From the NCBI RefSeq assembly GCF_002924445.1, contig NZ_PIGG01000022.1, positions 1-64,000 on the forward strand: DNA of 64,000 nucleotides, in the 5' to 3' direction. The stretch's first letter is position 1. The number at the start of each line of letters is the position of its first letter. This document shows positions 1 through 8,165 of this stretch, one piece after another. The notes under the pieces are model-generated. The model was not told the origin of the DNA and did no database searches. It worked only from the letters and a program-made list of their open reading frames with translations. The translations under genes and the position numbers were made by a program. This DNA comes from Minwuia thermotolerans (GTDB taxonomy: Bacteria > Pseudomonadota > Alphaproteobacteria > Minwuiales > Minwuiaceae).

Positions 1-512
1 TGAGCACGATCCTCGACGACTACAGCCGCTACATCGTCGCCTGGAAACTCTGCACCACGATGAAAGCCGGCGATGTCACAGACACGCTTGAGCTGGCGCT
101 CGAGGCGTCGGGCTGTGATACGGCAACCGTTGGACACCGACCACGGCTGCTCAGCGACAACGGCTCGTCGTACATCTCCCACGACCTGGCGGACTGGCTC
201 GGCGAGCGCAGCATGGAACATGTCCGTGGCGCCCCGAACCACCCGCAGACCCAGGGCAAGATCGAGCGCTGGCACCAGACCCTCAAGAACCGCATCCTGC
301 TCGAGAACTACTATCTGCCGGGTGCCCTCGAGCAGGCCGTCGAAGCCTTCGTCGAGCATTACAACCACCGCCGATACCACGAGAGCATCGGCAATCTCAC
401 CCCGGCCGACGTCTATCTCGGGCGCGGCCAGGACACGCTCCGGGAAAGGAGGAAGATCAAGGAGCAGACCCTGAAACAGCGCCGCTTGCTCAACCAGAGA
501 CAGGCCGCGTAG
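1..512 (+). CDS. IS3-family transposase, integrase core (5' end missing)
   Basis: This is the C-terminal part of an rve/integrase-core transposase that catalyses strand transfer for the IS. The reading frame is open from base 3 to the TAG at 510-512. All three catalytic acids are visible: the first Asp in LDDYSRY (15-17), the second in SDNGSSY (156-158) and the Glu in GKIERW (264-266). The last two are 35 residues apart, as in DD35E enzymes. The conserved NHPQTQGKIERWHQ and YNHRRYHES motifs are of the IS3/OrfB type. The upstream OrfA and the start codon are outside the window. No frameshift is visible in this part, so the copy could be functional. Confidence 0.9.
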   Translation, partial: STILDDYSRYIVAWKLCTTMKAGDVTDTLELALEASGCDTATVGHRPRLLSDNGSSYISHDLADWLGERSMEHVRGAPNHPQTQGKIERWHQTLKNRILLENYYLPGALEQAVEAFVEHYNHRRYHESIGNLTPADVYLGRGQDTLRERRKIKEQTLKQRRLLNQRQAA

Positions 513-584
513 AATCGAAACCGATGAGCCAGATCCTCCAAAGGCACATCACGTCAAGACGCCCATTTTATCTGACGACGGACA
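1..584 (+). mobile_element. IS3-type insertion sequence, right part only
   Basis: The window opens inside an insertion sequence. The transposase ends at 512, and the downstream stretch ends in a sequence near 571-584 that looks like a terminal inverted repeat reading TGTCC... on the minus strand and finishing in CA. The end at 584 is inferred from the TG/CA rule of IS3 elements. The left inverted repeat and the target duplication lie outside the window, so the boundary cannot be confirmed here. Confidence 0.6.
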
Positions 585-814
585 CCTGACGACGGCGTGG
601 CCCGGTGATCCGGTTCAGCATCATTCGGGTGCAAGAGCCTGAAAGAGCCGGCGGACATAGCAGCATGGCGCCTCATATTCTGAGGCGACGGTGCCCGCGT
701 GGTACACGTGGAAAGTGTGGGCTTCAGCGGTTATCGTTTTCCGCTGACGATCCGGGCAGCCTGAACGGCGAGATCCCAGCACAGGGCCGGCAAGTCGTCG
801 CCATAGGGGGGATT
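585..814 (+). other. Leader region between IS end and helicase gene
   Basis: No convincing gene is seen here. The frame of the helicase gene stays open back to 605, but the strong purine-rich ribosome-binding site (run of G at 806-811) sits just before the ATG at 815, so 605-814 is more likely leader or promoter DNA. No clear sigma-70 promoter could be assigned by eye. Confidence 0.4.
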
Positions 815-3487
815 ATGTCTGACATGCAGGAAACCGAGGCGCAGATCCGCCCTGTTGCGGATGAGTGCCTGACCACGTTTGCGAAGGTGGCTGACGCAGC
901 AAGCTTGAAGCTGCAGGACCTTCGGGCCCGTAGTGGTCCCGAAGCGGTCGTGAGAAACACCTGGAATGAGACGGCCGGTGTCGACAACCACCGAAGGCTG
1001 ACAAGGGAAATCGACGGCGAATACAGGTCATTGGCCGCCGAGCCTGCGATCGCAAGGGTGCTCGTGGTCGATGAGGACGGCCAGGAAGCGATTTACTACT
1101 TCGCCCGCGCAGCGGCGCCGCCAGTGACCGATGAACGGTTGAAGTTCGCCAGTTATCGGTCGCCAGTTGGGCGCCTCGCGGAACTGGATGTCGGCGAGAC
1201 GTTTCTTGTGACAAGGGGTGGCGAAGACGTATTCCTGGAAGTCGTTGAGCGAGCCCGTTTTCAGCCGTTCCTGTCGAATCAGGAATGGGATGGCCGCAAT
1301 GCAGTGCTTGAAGGAGAAGCCTACGGCCCAGTGACTGTCGATTCGCTCCGCGCTCTTCTGGAGACAGCTGACCGGATCGACGAAACCGCGCTGGATGCCT
1401 TGCTCAGTGAGGAAAGCGACGCCGCAAACGTTCGCGATGGCGTGCGGCGCGGCGTCGTTCTGAGAATGGGCCTCCGGGACCAGCCGGTCCTCGATCGGTA
1501 CCAGGGCGAAATCTTTCGTATGCCGCTGAGAAGCCGCCTCCTGATCCTCGGCGCGCCGGGGACGGGCAAGACAACGACACTGATCCGCCGCCTGGGCCAG
1601 AAGCTTGATGTCGTCCATCTGGATGAAGATGAGCGGCGGGAAATCCGGAGTTCGGAAGAGGAGCATGCGCATAGCTGGATCATGTTCACGCCGACCGAGT
1701 TGCTCCGGCTCTATGTGAAGGAGGCTTTCAACAGGGAAGACATTCCGGCCCCGGATGACCGCATCCGTACCTGGACCGAACTTCGCGGAGACCTGGCCCG
1801 GAACCACTTCAGGTTCCTGCGCTCGCCGACGAACCGCAGTCCACTCGTTATGAAAAATGATGCACCAACGCTCGCAGACAAGCTGGAGCTCGATCAGCGC
1901 GCATGGTTCGAAGATTTCGATCAATGGCAGCGCGTGACCTTCTGGGAAGAGCTCCGGGATGCGGCGAAAAACCTGAGTGAGCACCCATCTGCTGATGTTG
2001 CCAGTCTGGGCCGCAGGGTCCGAACCATTGTCGACGCAGTGCGCATGCCTCAGGCTGGCGCCTTCGTATCCCTGATGCCCGTGGCCAGCGACATCGGTGC
2101 GCTGGTTGCAGACATGAAGGCCCTGACGGATGGCAAGATCCGCGGCGCGTTGAACCTTCAGGTCAATCGGGACAGGGAGTTTCTTGATGATATGGCTTCG
2201 TTCATCTCGGAACTGAAAGAGCTTCCCGATGATGACATCGATCAGGATGCCGACGAAGACGAGGACGAAAATCAGCCGCCCGTCGGCCGAGCCGCCGCGA
2301 TGGCGGCCTATCTGCGGTCGATGCGTTCTCTCGCTCGCGCCCGAGCCAGGAAAAGGAATGTTTCCAGAAGGGGCCCGACAGGTCGTCTGATCGAGTGGCT
2401 GGGTGACCGAACCATGTCGGACGAAGACCTGCAGGAAGTCGGCGCCAGCCTTCTTGTCCAGACCGCACTTCGGTCATTTACCAATCCCGTTCGCCGCTAT
2501 GTCGACAGGATCCCGGCGCGGTACCGCCGTTTTCGGCGGACCCGCCAGGGTGAAGGCAGATGGTATCAGGCAGACGGCTTTGCACTGACCGACATCCATC
2601 CTCACGAAGTTGACGTGATCCTGCTCTCGATGATGCGGGCCACCAATGAATTGGTCACCGGGGCGCGCAGTCTGATCGATATGGAAACATCGGCGCGCCC
2701 GACCCTTGAGCGCATGACGCAGCTTTACCGGACCCAGGTGCTTGTTGACGAAGCGACCGACTTCTCTCCGATCCAGCTGGCGTGCATGGCAAGTCTCGCC
2801 CGCCCGGACACCCGCTCGTTTTTCGCATGTGGCGATTTCAATCAGCGTGTGACGAGTTGGGGGGCCCGATCGGATGAGGACATGAAGTGGGTGCTGCCGG
2901 ATCTGAATACTCGCAGGGTCACGGTGGCGTACCGGCAAAGCCAGCAACTTCACAACCTTGCGCGGCAACTGGTGGCGGTCTCAGGTGGCAGTGAGGACGA
3001 TGCAGTCCTGCCGGATTTCGCCGACAACGAGGGTGTTCGCCCGGTTCTGGCCAGGGGACTGGAAAACAATCAAGACATCGCGTCATGGCTGGCCCAGCGT
3101 ATTGCCGAGATCGACGCCAATTTTGACGATCTGCCGTCCATCGCGGTTCTCGTGAACACCGAAGATGCAGTGCGGCCAGTTTCCGATGCATTGGGTGATG
3201 TGCTTGCGGACTACAATATCAGTGTCGAGGCCTGTCACGACGGGAGGATCAAGGGCCGTGATGGTGCTGTCCGTGTATTCCATGTCGAACATATCAAGGG
3301 GCTTGAGTTCGAGGCCGTCTTCTTCGTCAGCATCGACGAGCTCGCGAAGGCCCTGCCGGGCCTGTTCGACAAGTATCTCTATGTCGGCGCGACGCGCGCG
3401 GCCACGTATCTGGGCATGACCTGCAGGGATGACCTGCCGGCGAGCATGGCGCCTCTCGAAGGGCTTTTCGGAGAGGACTGGTCGTGA
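815..3487 (+). CDS. UvrD/HelD-like superfamily 1 ATP-binding helicase
   Basis: An 890-residue SF1 helicase or translocase. Motifs in order are Walker A GAPGTGKT (246-253), motif II DEAT (645-648), motif III GDFNQR (673-678), an AYRQSQ motif, motif V HIKGLEFE (from 826) and motif VI YVGATRA (856-862). About 400 residues, including a very acidic stretch near 470-490, lie between Walker A and motif II; a long insertion there recalls HelD-type proteins. No nuclease domain is evident. The start at 815 is chosen for its G-rich ribosome-binding site; the frame is open to 605. It lies 111 bp upstream of a tight three-gene group ending in an HsdR subunit, in lower-GC island DNA. A role in defence is inferred from context; DNA repair or RNA polymerase recycling are alternatives. 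Confidence 0.8.
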   Translation: MSDMQETEAQIRPVADECLTTFAKVADAASLKLQDLRARSGPEAVVRNTWNETAGVDNHRRLTREIDGEYRSLAAEPAIARVLVVDEDGQEAIYYFARAAAPPVTDERLKFASYRSPVGRLAELDVGETFLVTRGGEDVFLEVVERARFQPFLSNQEWDGRNAVLEGEAYGPVTVDSLRALLETADRIDETALDALLSEESDAANVRDGVRRGVVLRMGLRDQPVLDRYQGEIFRMPLRSRLLILGAPGTGKTTTLIRRLGQKLDVVHLDEDERREIRSSEEEHAHSWIMFTPTELLRLYVKEAFNREDIPAPDDRIRTWTELRGDLARNHFRFLRSPTNRSPLVMKNDAPTLADKLELDQRAWFEDFDQWQRVTFWEELRDAAKNLSEHPSADVASLGRRVRTIVDAVRMPQAGAFVSLMPVASDIGALVADMKALTDGKIRGALNLQVNRDREFLDDMASFISELKELPDDDIDQDADEDEDENQPPVGRAAAMAAYLRSMRSLARARARKRNVSRRGPTGRLIEWLGDRTMSDEDLQEVGASLLVQTALRSFTNPVRRYVDRIPARYRRFRRTRQGEGRWYQADGFALTDIHPHEVDVILLSMMRATNELVTGARSLIDMETSARPTLERMTQLYRTQVLVDEATDFSPIQLACMASLARPDTRSFFACGDFNQRVTSWGARSDEDMKWVLPDLNTRRVTVAYRQSQQLHNLARQLVAVSGGSEDDAVLPDFADNEGVRPVLARGLENNQDIASWLAQRIAEIDANFDDLPSIAVLVNTEDAVRPVSDALGDVLADYNISVEACHDGRIKGRDGAVRVFHVEHIKGLEFEAVFFVSIDELAKALPGLFDKYLYVGATRAATYLGMTCRDDLPASMAPLEGLFGEDWS

Positions 3488-3598
3488 ACCCCGGTCTGAG
3501 CGACCCGGATCGGGTGGTCGCGGTGGTGTCAACGGCTTTGCCCGACCTTTCTGCCGCGGCCACGCTGCCGGGGCACTGATGCACAGAAAGGAGACTCG

Positions 3599-3844
3599 AT
3601 GGTGAGGGCCTCCAAGCGCCGACCCGGCGATATCAACAGAAATGAACAGATACTGATTGCCCGTACCGACCGACCGGGCACAGATCACCTGCAATATGTC
3701 TGGGTCTTGGTATGTGCGCGTCGCACGAAAAAGGGAGAACTTTGCGGTCACCGTTACGGCGCCAACGGTTCCGACTTCCATCATCGGAAATGTCCTAAGT
3801 GCCAGGGTGGCGCATCGGGTTTGGAGATCGAGAGCCTAGTTTGA
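3599..3844 (+). CDS. Small Cys/His-rich (zinc-ribbon-like) protein of unknown function
   Basis: An 81-residue basic protein that I do not recognise as a named family. A good AAAGGAG ribosome-binding site (3587-3593) lies 5 bp before the ATG. The C-terminal half carries a Cys/His set (VCARRTKKGELCGHRYG, then HHRKCPKCQGG) that could bind zinc; the KCPKCQGG knuckle is the clearest element. It is 37 bp upstream of the OGG-fold gene and follows the SF1 helicase, so it may be a DNA-binding or adaptor subunit of the same system. That role is inference. Overlapping open frames are judged shadows because they lack a ribosome-binding site. Confidence 0.6.
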   Translation: MVRASKRRPGDINRNEQILIARTDRPGTDHLQYVWVLVCARRTKKGELCGHRYGANGSDFHHRKCPKCQGGASGLEIESLV

Positions 3845-3881
3845 TCGTCAAGGTCGGGTCAGGGGGCAAGGATCATCTGAA

Positions 3882-4667
3882 ATGTCTGCAAGTTGGAGTG
3901 AGAAGCACCTCGACGAGTTTAGGAATTGCTTGCCGGGGTCATTGAGTGATCGTCTTGGTGCAAAGGTCCCGGCGAACATGGCGACTGCGGTCGGTGTGGG
4001 CACGCCGCCGCCCGATGAGCCTCTATTCGAAAGTTTGGACGTCAAGCAGGACTACGAGAGGGTTCTCGAGTTCTCTTCCTCGCGAGCTACCCCTATTGAT
4101 TGGGCGGCTGTCTCGATCTTTTCCTGGGGCGGGATGCACATGGAGAATGCGCGACGAATCCTCGGGGAGCGGAGCAAAGGGTGGCTCTCGGTCTGCGAGA
4201 ATATCAGGGATGGCAAACTCAACCGCGTAGAAGCCTACCGTGCTTTTCAGGAACTCCGCAGAAAGCGCAACGGCCAGTCCCGATTGCCTGGCGTTGGGCC
4301 GGCATATTGGACGAAGCTCATTCACTTCCTGATGCCCCGGGACCGCCCAGAAATCCCGCCCGGCTACATTCTTGATCAATGGGCCGGCGCCAGCATCAAC
4401 ATGATTTGCAAACGAGATGTGGTCAGAATTAATCGGCACTCGGTGTGGCTCTGGAAAAGTCGGATACAGCGCGCCGAGTTGAAACATTCGGCTGTCGTCT
4501 CAGAGCTGACGTCCGCTGACGAGTACGAAGAATTTTGCAGGCAGATCGAAGGTGTCGCCAGCCATTTGCGCTGCTCCACAGAGGAAGTGGATTGTGCCTT
4601 CATGTCGGGAAAGAGGGGTCCCTGGCGCGACTATCTGAGAACAAACTATCTTGCCTCCCATGGATGA
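3882..4667 (+). CDS. OGG-fold (8-oxoguanine DNA glycosylase-like) protein
   Basis: A 261-residue protein with the signature of the helix-hairpin-helix glycosylase superfamily: LPGVGP at 135-140, a Lys at 145 where bifunctional OGG enzymes carry the Schiff-base lysine, and an Asp at 165 (ILDQWAG) where the catalytic aspartate lies. I match it to the bacterial OGG-fold family found in accessory loci. Such enzymes cut the N-glycosidic bond of a damaged or modified base. The stop codon overlaps the start of the HsdR gene (4660-4667), indicating translational coupling. Its place beside a restriction subunit suggests action on modified foreign DNA, recalling the anti-phage glycosylase Brig1, but the substrate is unknown and the defence role is inferred. 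Confidence 0.7.
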   Translation: MSASWSEKHLDEFRNCLPGSLSDRLGAKVPANMATAVGVGTPPPDEPLFESLDVKQDYERVLEFSSSRATPIDWAAVSIFSWGGMHMENARRILGERSKGWLSVCENIRDGKLNRVEAYRAFQELRRKRNGQSRLPGVGPAYWTKLIHFLMPRDRPEIPPGYILDQWAGASINMICKRDVVRINRHSVWLWKSRIQRAELKHSAVVSELTSADEYEEFCRQIEGVASHLRCSTEEVDCAFMSGKRGPWRDYLRTNYLASHG

Positions 4668-6975
4668 AACCGAGGCCGATACCCGGGCGGAACGAATAGA
4701 CCCCGTCTTGACGGCTGCCGGCTGGGGCCAAGGCGGTTCGAAGGTCAGGCGGGAGGTCATTTGTCCCGGGCGCATTCAGTCGGGCGGCAAGCGGGGCAAG
4801 GGGCTCTCTGCTGATTATGTGCTGATCCACAAGGGGCAGAAGCTCGCGGTGCTTGAAGCCAAGCGCGCCGGCGTCAGCCACCGCAATGGCGTCGGCCAAG
4901 CCAAGGACTATGCCACGCGGCTCGGATCGCGCTTCGCCTACGCTTCGAATGGACTGAAGTGGTACCAGATCGACATGGCCACAGGGGCCGAGGGCGAGTT
5001 GGATCTGCCCTTCCCGACGCCCGACGAACTATGGGACCGGACCTTTGCTGACCAAAACGAATGGCGTGAGCGGTTCGGCGCGGTCGACTTCGAGACCGAT
5101 GGCGGCAAGTGGGAGCTGCGATACTACCAGCACAAGGCGATCACGGCCGCACTGGAGGCAATTGCCAAAGGTGATCGGCGTGTTCTGCTAACCCTTGCGA
5201 CCGGAACAGGCAAGACGTCGATCGCCTTCCAGATAGCGTGGAAGCTCTTCCAGGCGAAGTGGAACCTGTCCGGTGAGCCGGTGCGCCGTCCTCGCATCCT
5301 GTTCCTTGCCGACAGGAACATTCTCGCCGATCAGGCCTACAACGCCTTCTCGGCCTTCCCGAACGACGCAGTGACCCGGATAGACCCCGGCACGATCCGC
5401 AAGAATGGTGGGAAGCCGCCCAGAAACGCGAGCCTGTTCTTCACGATCTTCCAGACCTTCATGACCGGAGAAGACGAGCCGGTCTACATGCAATATCCGG
5501 CCGACTTCTTCGACTTCATCGTGATCGATGAATGCCATCGGGGCGGAGCCAAGGACGAAAGCGAGTGGCGCCGGTTGTTGGAATATTTCGAGCCAGCCGT
5601 CCAGCTAGGGCTTACCGCAACGCCCCGACGAAAGCACAATGCCGACACATACGCCTATTTCGGTGAACCGGTTTACACCTATGCCCTGCGCGATGGGATC
5701 GAAGATGGCTTCCTGACCCCTTTCAAGGTGCGGCAAATGGCCAGCACTATCGACGAATATGTGTATGACGGCACCGACGAGCTGGTCGCCGGCGAAGTGG
5801 AAGATGGCGAGACCTTCACCGAAAGCGATTTCAACACCCGCATCATCATCGAGGAGCGGGAACTGAGCCGTGTGAAGGAGTTCATGCGGCAGATGGATCA
5901 GCGGCAGAAGACGCTGGTCTTCTGCGCCACCCAGGATCACGCTGCACTGGTCAGGGATCTGATCAATCAGGTCAAGGACAGCACCAATCCGAACTATTGC
6001 CACCGAGTGACGGCCGACGATGGTGCAGTTGGCGAACAGCATCTGCGTGATTTCCAGGACAATGACAAGACGATCCCGACTGTCCTGACGACTTCCCAGA
6101 AGCTGTCCACGGGGGTGGATGCCCGTAACATCCGCCATATCGTGCTGATGCGTCCGATCCGCTCCATGATCGAGTTCAAGCAGATCATTGGGCGAGGGAC
6201 GCGTACATATGAAGGCAAGGACTTCTTCACGATCTGGGATTTCGTGAAGGCGCATGAGAATTTCCGGGATCCGGATTGGGACGGCGAGCCCCTCGCTCCG
6301 GAACCGCCTCGTCCGGGCCCAAGTGAACCACCGCCGGAGCCGGATGATTCACCGGACGAACCCGGCGAAGGTGGTGACGGCGAGGATGAGCCGACGGAGA
6401 AGATCAGAATCACGCTGTCAGACGGCACAACGCGATCGATTCAGTACATCGCGACGACGACCTACTGGAGCCCTGAGGGCAAACCGATTTCGGCACAGGA
6501 GTTCATGCAGAGGCTGTTCGGCGACCTGTCAGGCCTGATCACGGACGAAGACCATTTGCGGAAAGTCTGGAGTGACCCTGACAGCCGTCAAACTTTCCTG
6601 ATCCAGCTGTCGGAACGTGGTTACGACGCTGATCGGCTCGATGATATTCGCAGGCTGGTCGATGCACCCGATAGCGATCTGTTCGATGTGTTGGGCTATG
6701 TGCTCTTCACCAACAGCCCCAAGACCCGAGAAGATCGTGCAGCGAAGGTTAAGGCTGAAGGCTTGGGCACCGTTCAAGATGATCTGAAAGATCTCCTGAT
6801 CCGGATACTCGATGCCTATCGGGACAAGGGCGAAGGTGAACTGGCAACCACAAAGCTGGGTCAGTTTCTGATCGCCAGGTATGGAAGCGTTGGTGAAGCC
6901 AAGGTGAAGCTCGGCGGTCTGCCCAGAATCAGCGACGCTTTCCGAGACATGCAGGGCGATCTTTACCGTTTCTGA
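4660..6975 (+). CDS. Type I restriction enzyme R-subunit-like protein (HsdR, EcoEI type)
   Basis: A 771-residue DNA translocase/nuclease. The N-terminal HSDR_N nuclease domain shows Asp52 (SADYVLIH) and Glu66-x-Lys68 (LEAKR), a PD-(D/E)xK site. An SF2 motor follows with Walker A ATGTGKT (180-186), DECH (290-293), a LTATP motif III and later QIIGRGTR (motif VI). A Pro/acid-rich linker near 550-580 leads into an EcoEI-type C-terminal domain. Length is normal for the EcoEI-like class. The ATG at 4660 is preferred over a TTG nine bases upstream. In ordinary type I loci HsdM and HsdS accompany this subunit; neither is present here, so it is either an orphan recruited by the upstream genes or its partners lie left of the window. 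Confidence 0.9.
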   Translation: MDETEADTRAERIDPVLTAAGWGQGGSKVRREVICPGRIQSGGKRGKGLSADYVLIHKGQKLAVLEAKRAGVSHRNGVGQAKDYATRLGSRFAYASNGLKWYQIDMATGAEGELDLPFPTPDELWDRTFADQNEWRERFGAVDFETDGGKWELRYYQHKAITAALEAIAKGDRRVLLTLATGTGKTSIAFQIAWKLFQAKWNLSGEPVRRPRILFLADRNILADQAYNAFSAFPNDAVTRIDPGTIRKNGGKPPRNASLFFTIFQTFMTGEDEPVYMQYPADFFDFIVIDECHRGGAKDESEWRRLLEYFEPAVQLGLTATPRRKHNADTYAYFGEPVYTYALRDGIEDGFLTPFKVRQMASTIDEYVYDGTDELVAGEVEDGETFTESDFNTRIIIEERELSRVKEFMRQMDQRQKTLVFCATQDHAALVRDLINQVKDSTNPNYCHRVTADDGAVGEQHLRDFQDNDKTIPTVLTTSQKLSTGVDARNIRHIVLMRPIRSMIEFKQIIGRGTRTYEGKDFFTIWDFVKAHENFRDPDWDGEPLAPEPPRPGPSEPPPEPDDSPDEPGEGGDGEDEPTEKIRITLSDGTTRSIQYIATTTYWSPEGKPISAQEFMQRLFGDLSGLITDEDHLRKVWSDPDSRQTFLIQLSERGYDADRLDDIRRLVDAPDSDLFDVLGYVLFTNSPKTREDRAAKVKAEGLGTVQDDLKDLLIRILDAYRDKGEGELATTKLGQFLIARYGSVGEAKVKLGGLPRISDAFRDMQGDLYRF

Positions 6976-7099
6976 CGGCGGAGCCGCAGTGGGCTCAATG
7001 GTGGAGAGGCTACGACTTCGCCCAAGGGGATTAATAGGGGGATTGGATTGATGAGATCTCCCAAAAATCCATATTTTTCAAATAGATAGAGTGGTAAAA
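6976..7099. other. Island / tRNA-Phe junction
   Basis: A short gene-free stretch between the HsdR stop and the 3' CCA of tRNA-Phe. It includes an AT-rich run (about 7055-7100) unlike the GC-rich DNA to its right. This is where an attachment site or a tRNA-directed recombination scar would be expected. No integrase fragment and no second copy of the tRNA 3' end can be seen in the 7 kb to the left. Confidence 0.4.
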
Positions 7100-7175
7100 T
7101 GGTGCCCAGGGGCGGATTCGAACCACCGACACGCGGATTTTCAGTCCACTGCTCTACCAACTGAGCTACCTGGGC
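7100..7175 (-). tRNA. tRNA-Phe (anticodon GAA)
   Basis: Read on the minus strand this is a complete cloverleaf with encoded CCA. The acceptor stem is GCCCAGG/CCTGGGC, the D-arm contains AGCTCAGTTGGTAGAGC, the anticodon loop is CTGAAAA with GAA, and the T-arm contains GGTTCGAATCC. The 3' end (7100) faces the low-GC island, the orientation expected if an integrative element entered at the tRNA 3' end. Confidence 0.97.
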
Positions 7176-7334
7176 CGGTACCGCCGGAGCCGTGTGGCAC
7201 CGCCGGTCACGGAGGCTGCGTATAACGGAGGGCGTGGCGGCGCGCAAGGGGCTGATGCGCCGCGGGAGGCTTGATTAAGCGTGTCCGATTGATCATGTTG
7301 CGCGCCAATGATCGAATAGGGAACTTGGTGCGGA

Positions 7335-7553
7335 ATGGCGAAAGAGGAACTTCTGGAGTTCGAGGGTCACGTGGTGGAACTGCTGCCCAACGCGATGTTC
7401 CGGGTGCAGCTCGAAAACGAACACGAGGTGCTGGCGCACACGTCCGGGAAGATGCGCAAGAACCGCATCCGCGTGCTGGCCGGCGACCGGGTGATGGTCG
7501 AGATGACGCCATATGACCTGAGCAAGGGCCGCATCACCTATCGCTTCAAATAG
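7335..7553 (+). CDS. infA: Translation initiation factor IF-1
   Basis: A 72-residue protein of standard IF-1 length, a single OB-fold (S1-like) that binds the 30S A site and helps IF-2 and IF-3 during initiation. The sequence [15 protein letters not shown] and the segment [14 protein letters not shown] are diagnostic. It is followed after 21 bp by maf, then an RNase E/G gene and yacG, a neighbourhood common in Alphaproteobacteria. No frame damage is seen. Confidence 0.97.
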   Translation: MAKEELLEFEGHVVELLPNAMFRVQLENEHEVLAHTSGKMRKNRIRVLAGDRVMVEMTPYDLSKGRITYRFK

Positions 7554-7574
7554 CGCGCCGGGAGCGGGACCGGC

Positions 7575-8165
7575 GTGCCGCGCCTGATCCTGGCCTCCGC
7601 CTCGCCGAGGCGGCGTGACCTGCTTCGCCAGATCGGCATCGTGCCCGACGGAATCTTTCCAGCCGACATCGACGAATCCCCCTATCGCGGCGAGCTTCCC
7701 CACCGGCTGGCGCTCAGGCTGGCCGAGGAGAAGGCGCGCGCGGTCGCGCCTGCCCATGCGGGCGATTTCGTGCTGGCGGCGGATACCGTCGTCGGCTGCG
7801 GGCGGCGCATTCTCCCCAAGCCGACTTCGGAAGCCGAGGCGCGGCGTTGTCTCGACCTGCTCTCGGGCCGCCGTCACCGCGTGACCACGGGGCTGGCCCT
7901 GATCCGCCCGTCGGGCGAGATGTCCAGCCGTCGGGTCACAACGATCGTGACGTTCAAACGCCTGACCCGGGCCGAGCGGGAGGCGTATATCGCCTCCGGC
8001 GAGTGGGAGGGGAAGGCCGGCGGCTACGCCATCCAGGGCATGGCCGACGCCTTCGTCCGACAGATCAACGGTTCCTGGTCGAATGTGGTCGGCCTGCCGC
8101 TTCACGACTGCGCGGCGCTGCTTGCGGGCGCCGGCTATCCTGTCTGGAGCGGGCGGGATGGATAG
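7575..8165 (+). CDS. maf: Maf-like nucleoside triphosphate pyrophosphatase
   Basis: A 196-residue Maf/Ham1-fold enzyme that hydrolyses non-canonical or methylated nucleoside triphosphates (dTTP/UTP/m5UTP-type activities are known in the family) to monophosphates. The family signature SASPRR is at 8-13, the catalytic Asp is in AADTVV (Asp70), and the late GGYAIQG motif is intact. Translation starts at a GTG. The last eight bases overlap the start of the RNase E/G gene (ATG 8158), so the two are probably translationally coupled. Confidence 0.93.
   Translation: MPRLILASASPRRRDLLRQIGIVPDGIFPADIDESPYRGELPHRLALRLAEEKARAVAPAHAGDFVLAADTVVGCGRRILPKPTSEAEARRCLDLLSGRRHRVTTGLALIRPSGEMSSRRVTTIVTFKRLTRAEREAYIASGEWEGKAGGYAIQGMADAFVRQINGSWSNVVGLPLHDCAALLAGAGYPVWSGRDG

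Noticed and set aside
605..814. 70-codon N-terminal extension of the SF1 helicase
   Set aside because: There is no ribosome-binding site at 605 and the extra residues resemble no helicase domain, whereas a strong site lies before 815.
6976..7099. Integrase or attL/attR repeat next to tRNA-Phe
   Set aside because: No integrase-like frame and no second copy of the tRNA 3' end could be seen inside the window; the island boundary remains an inference.
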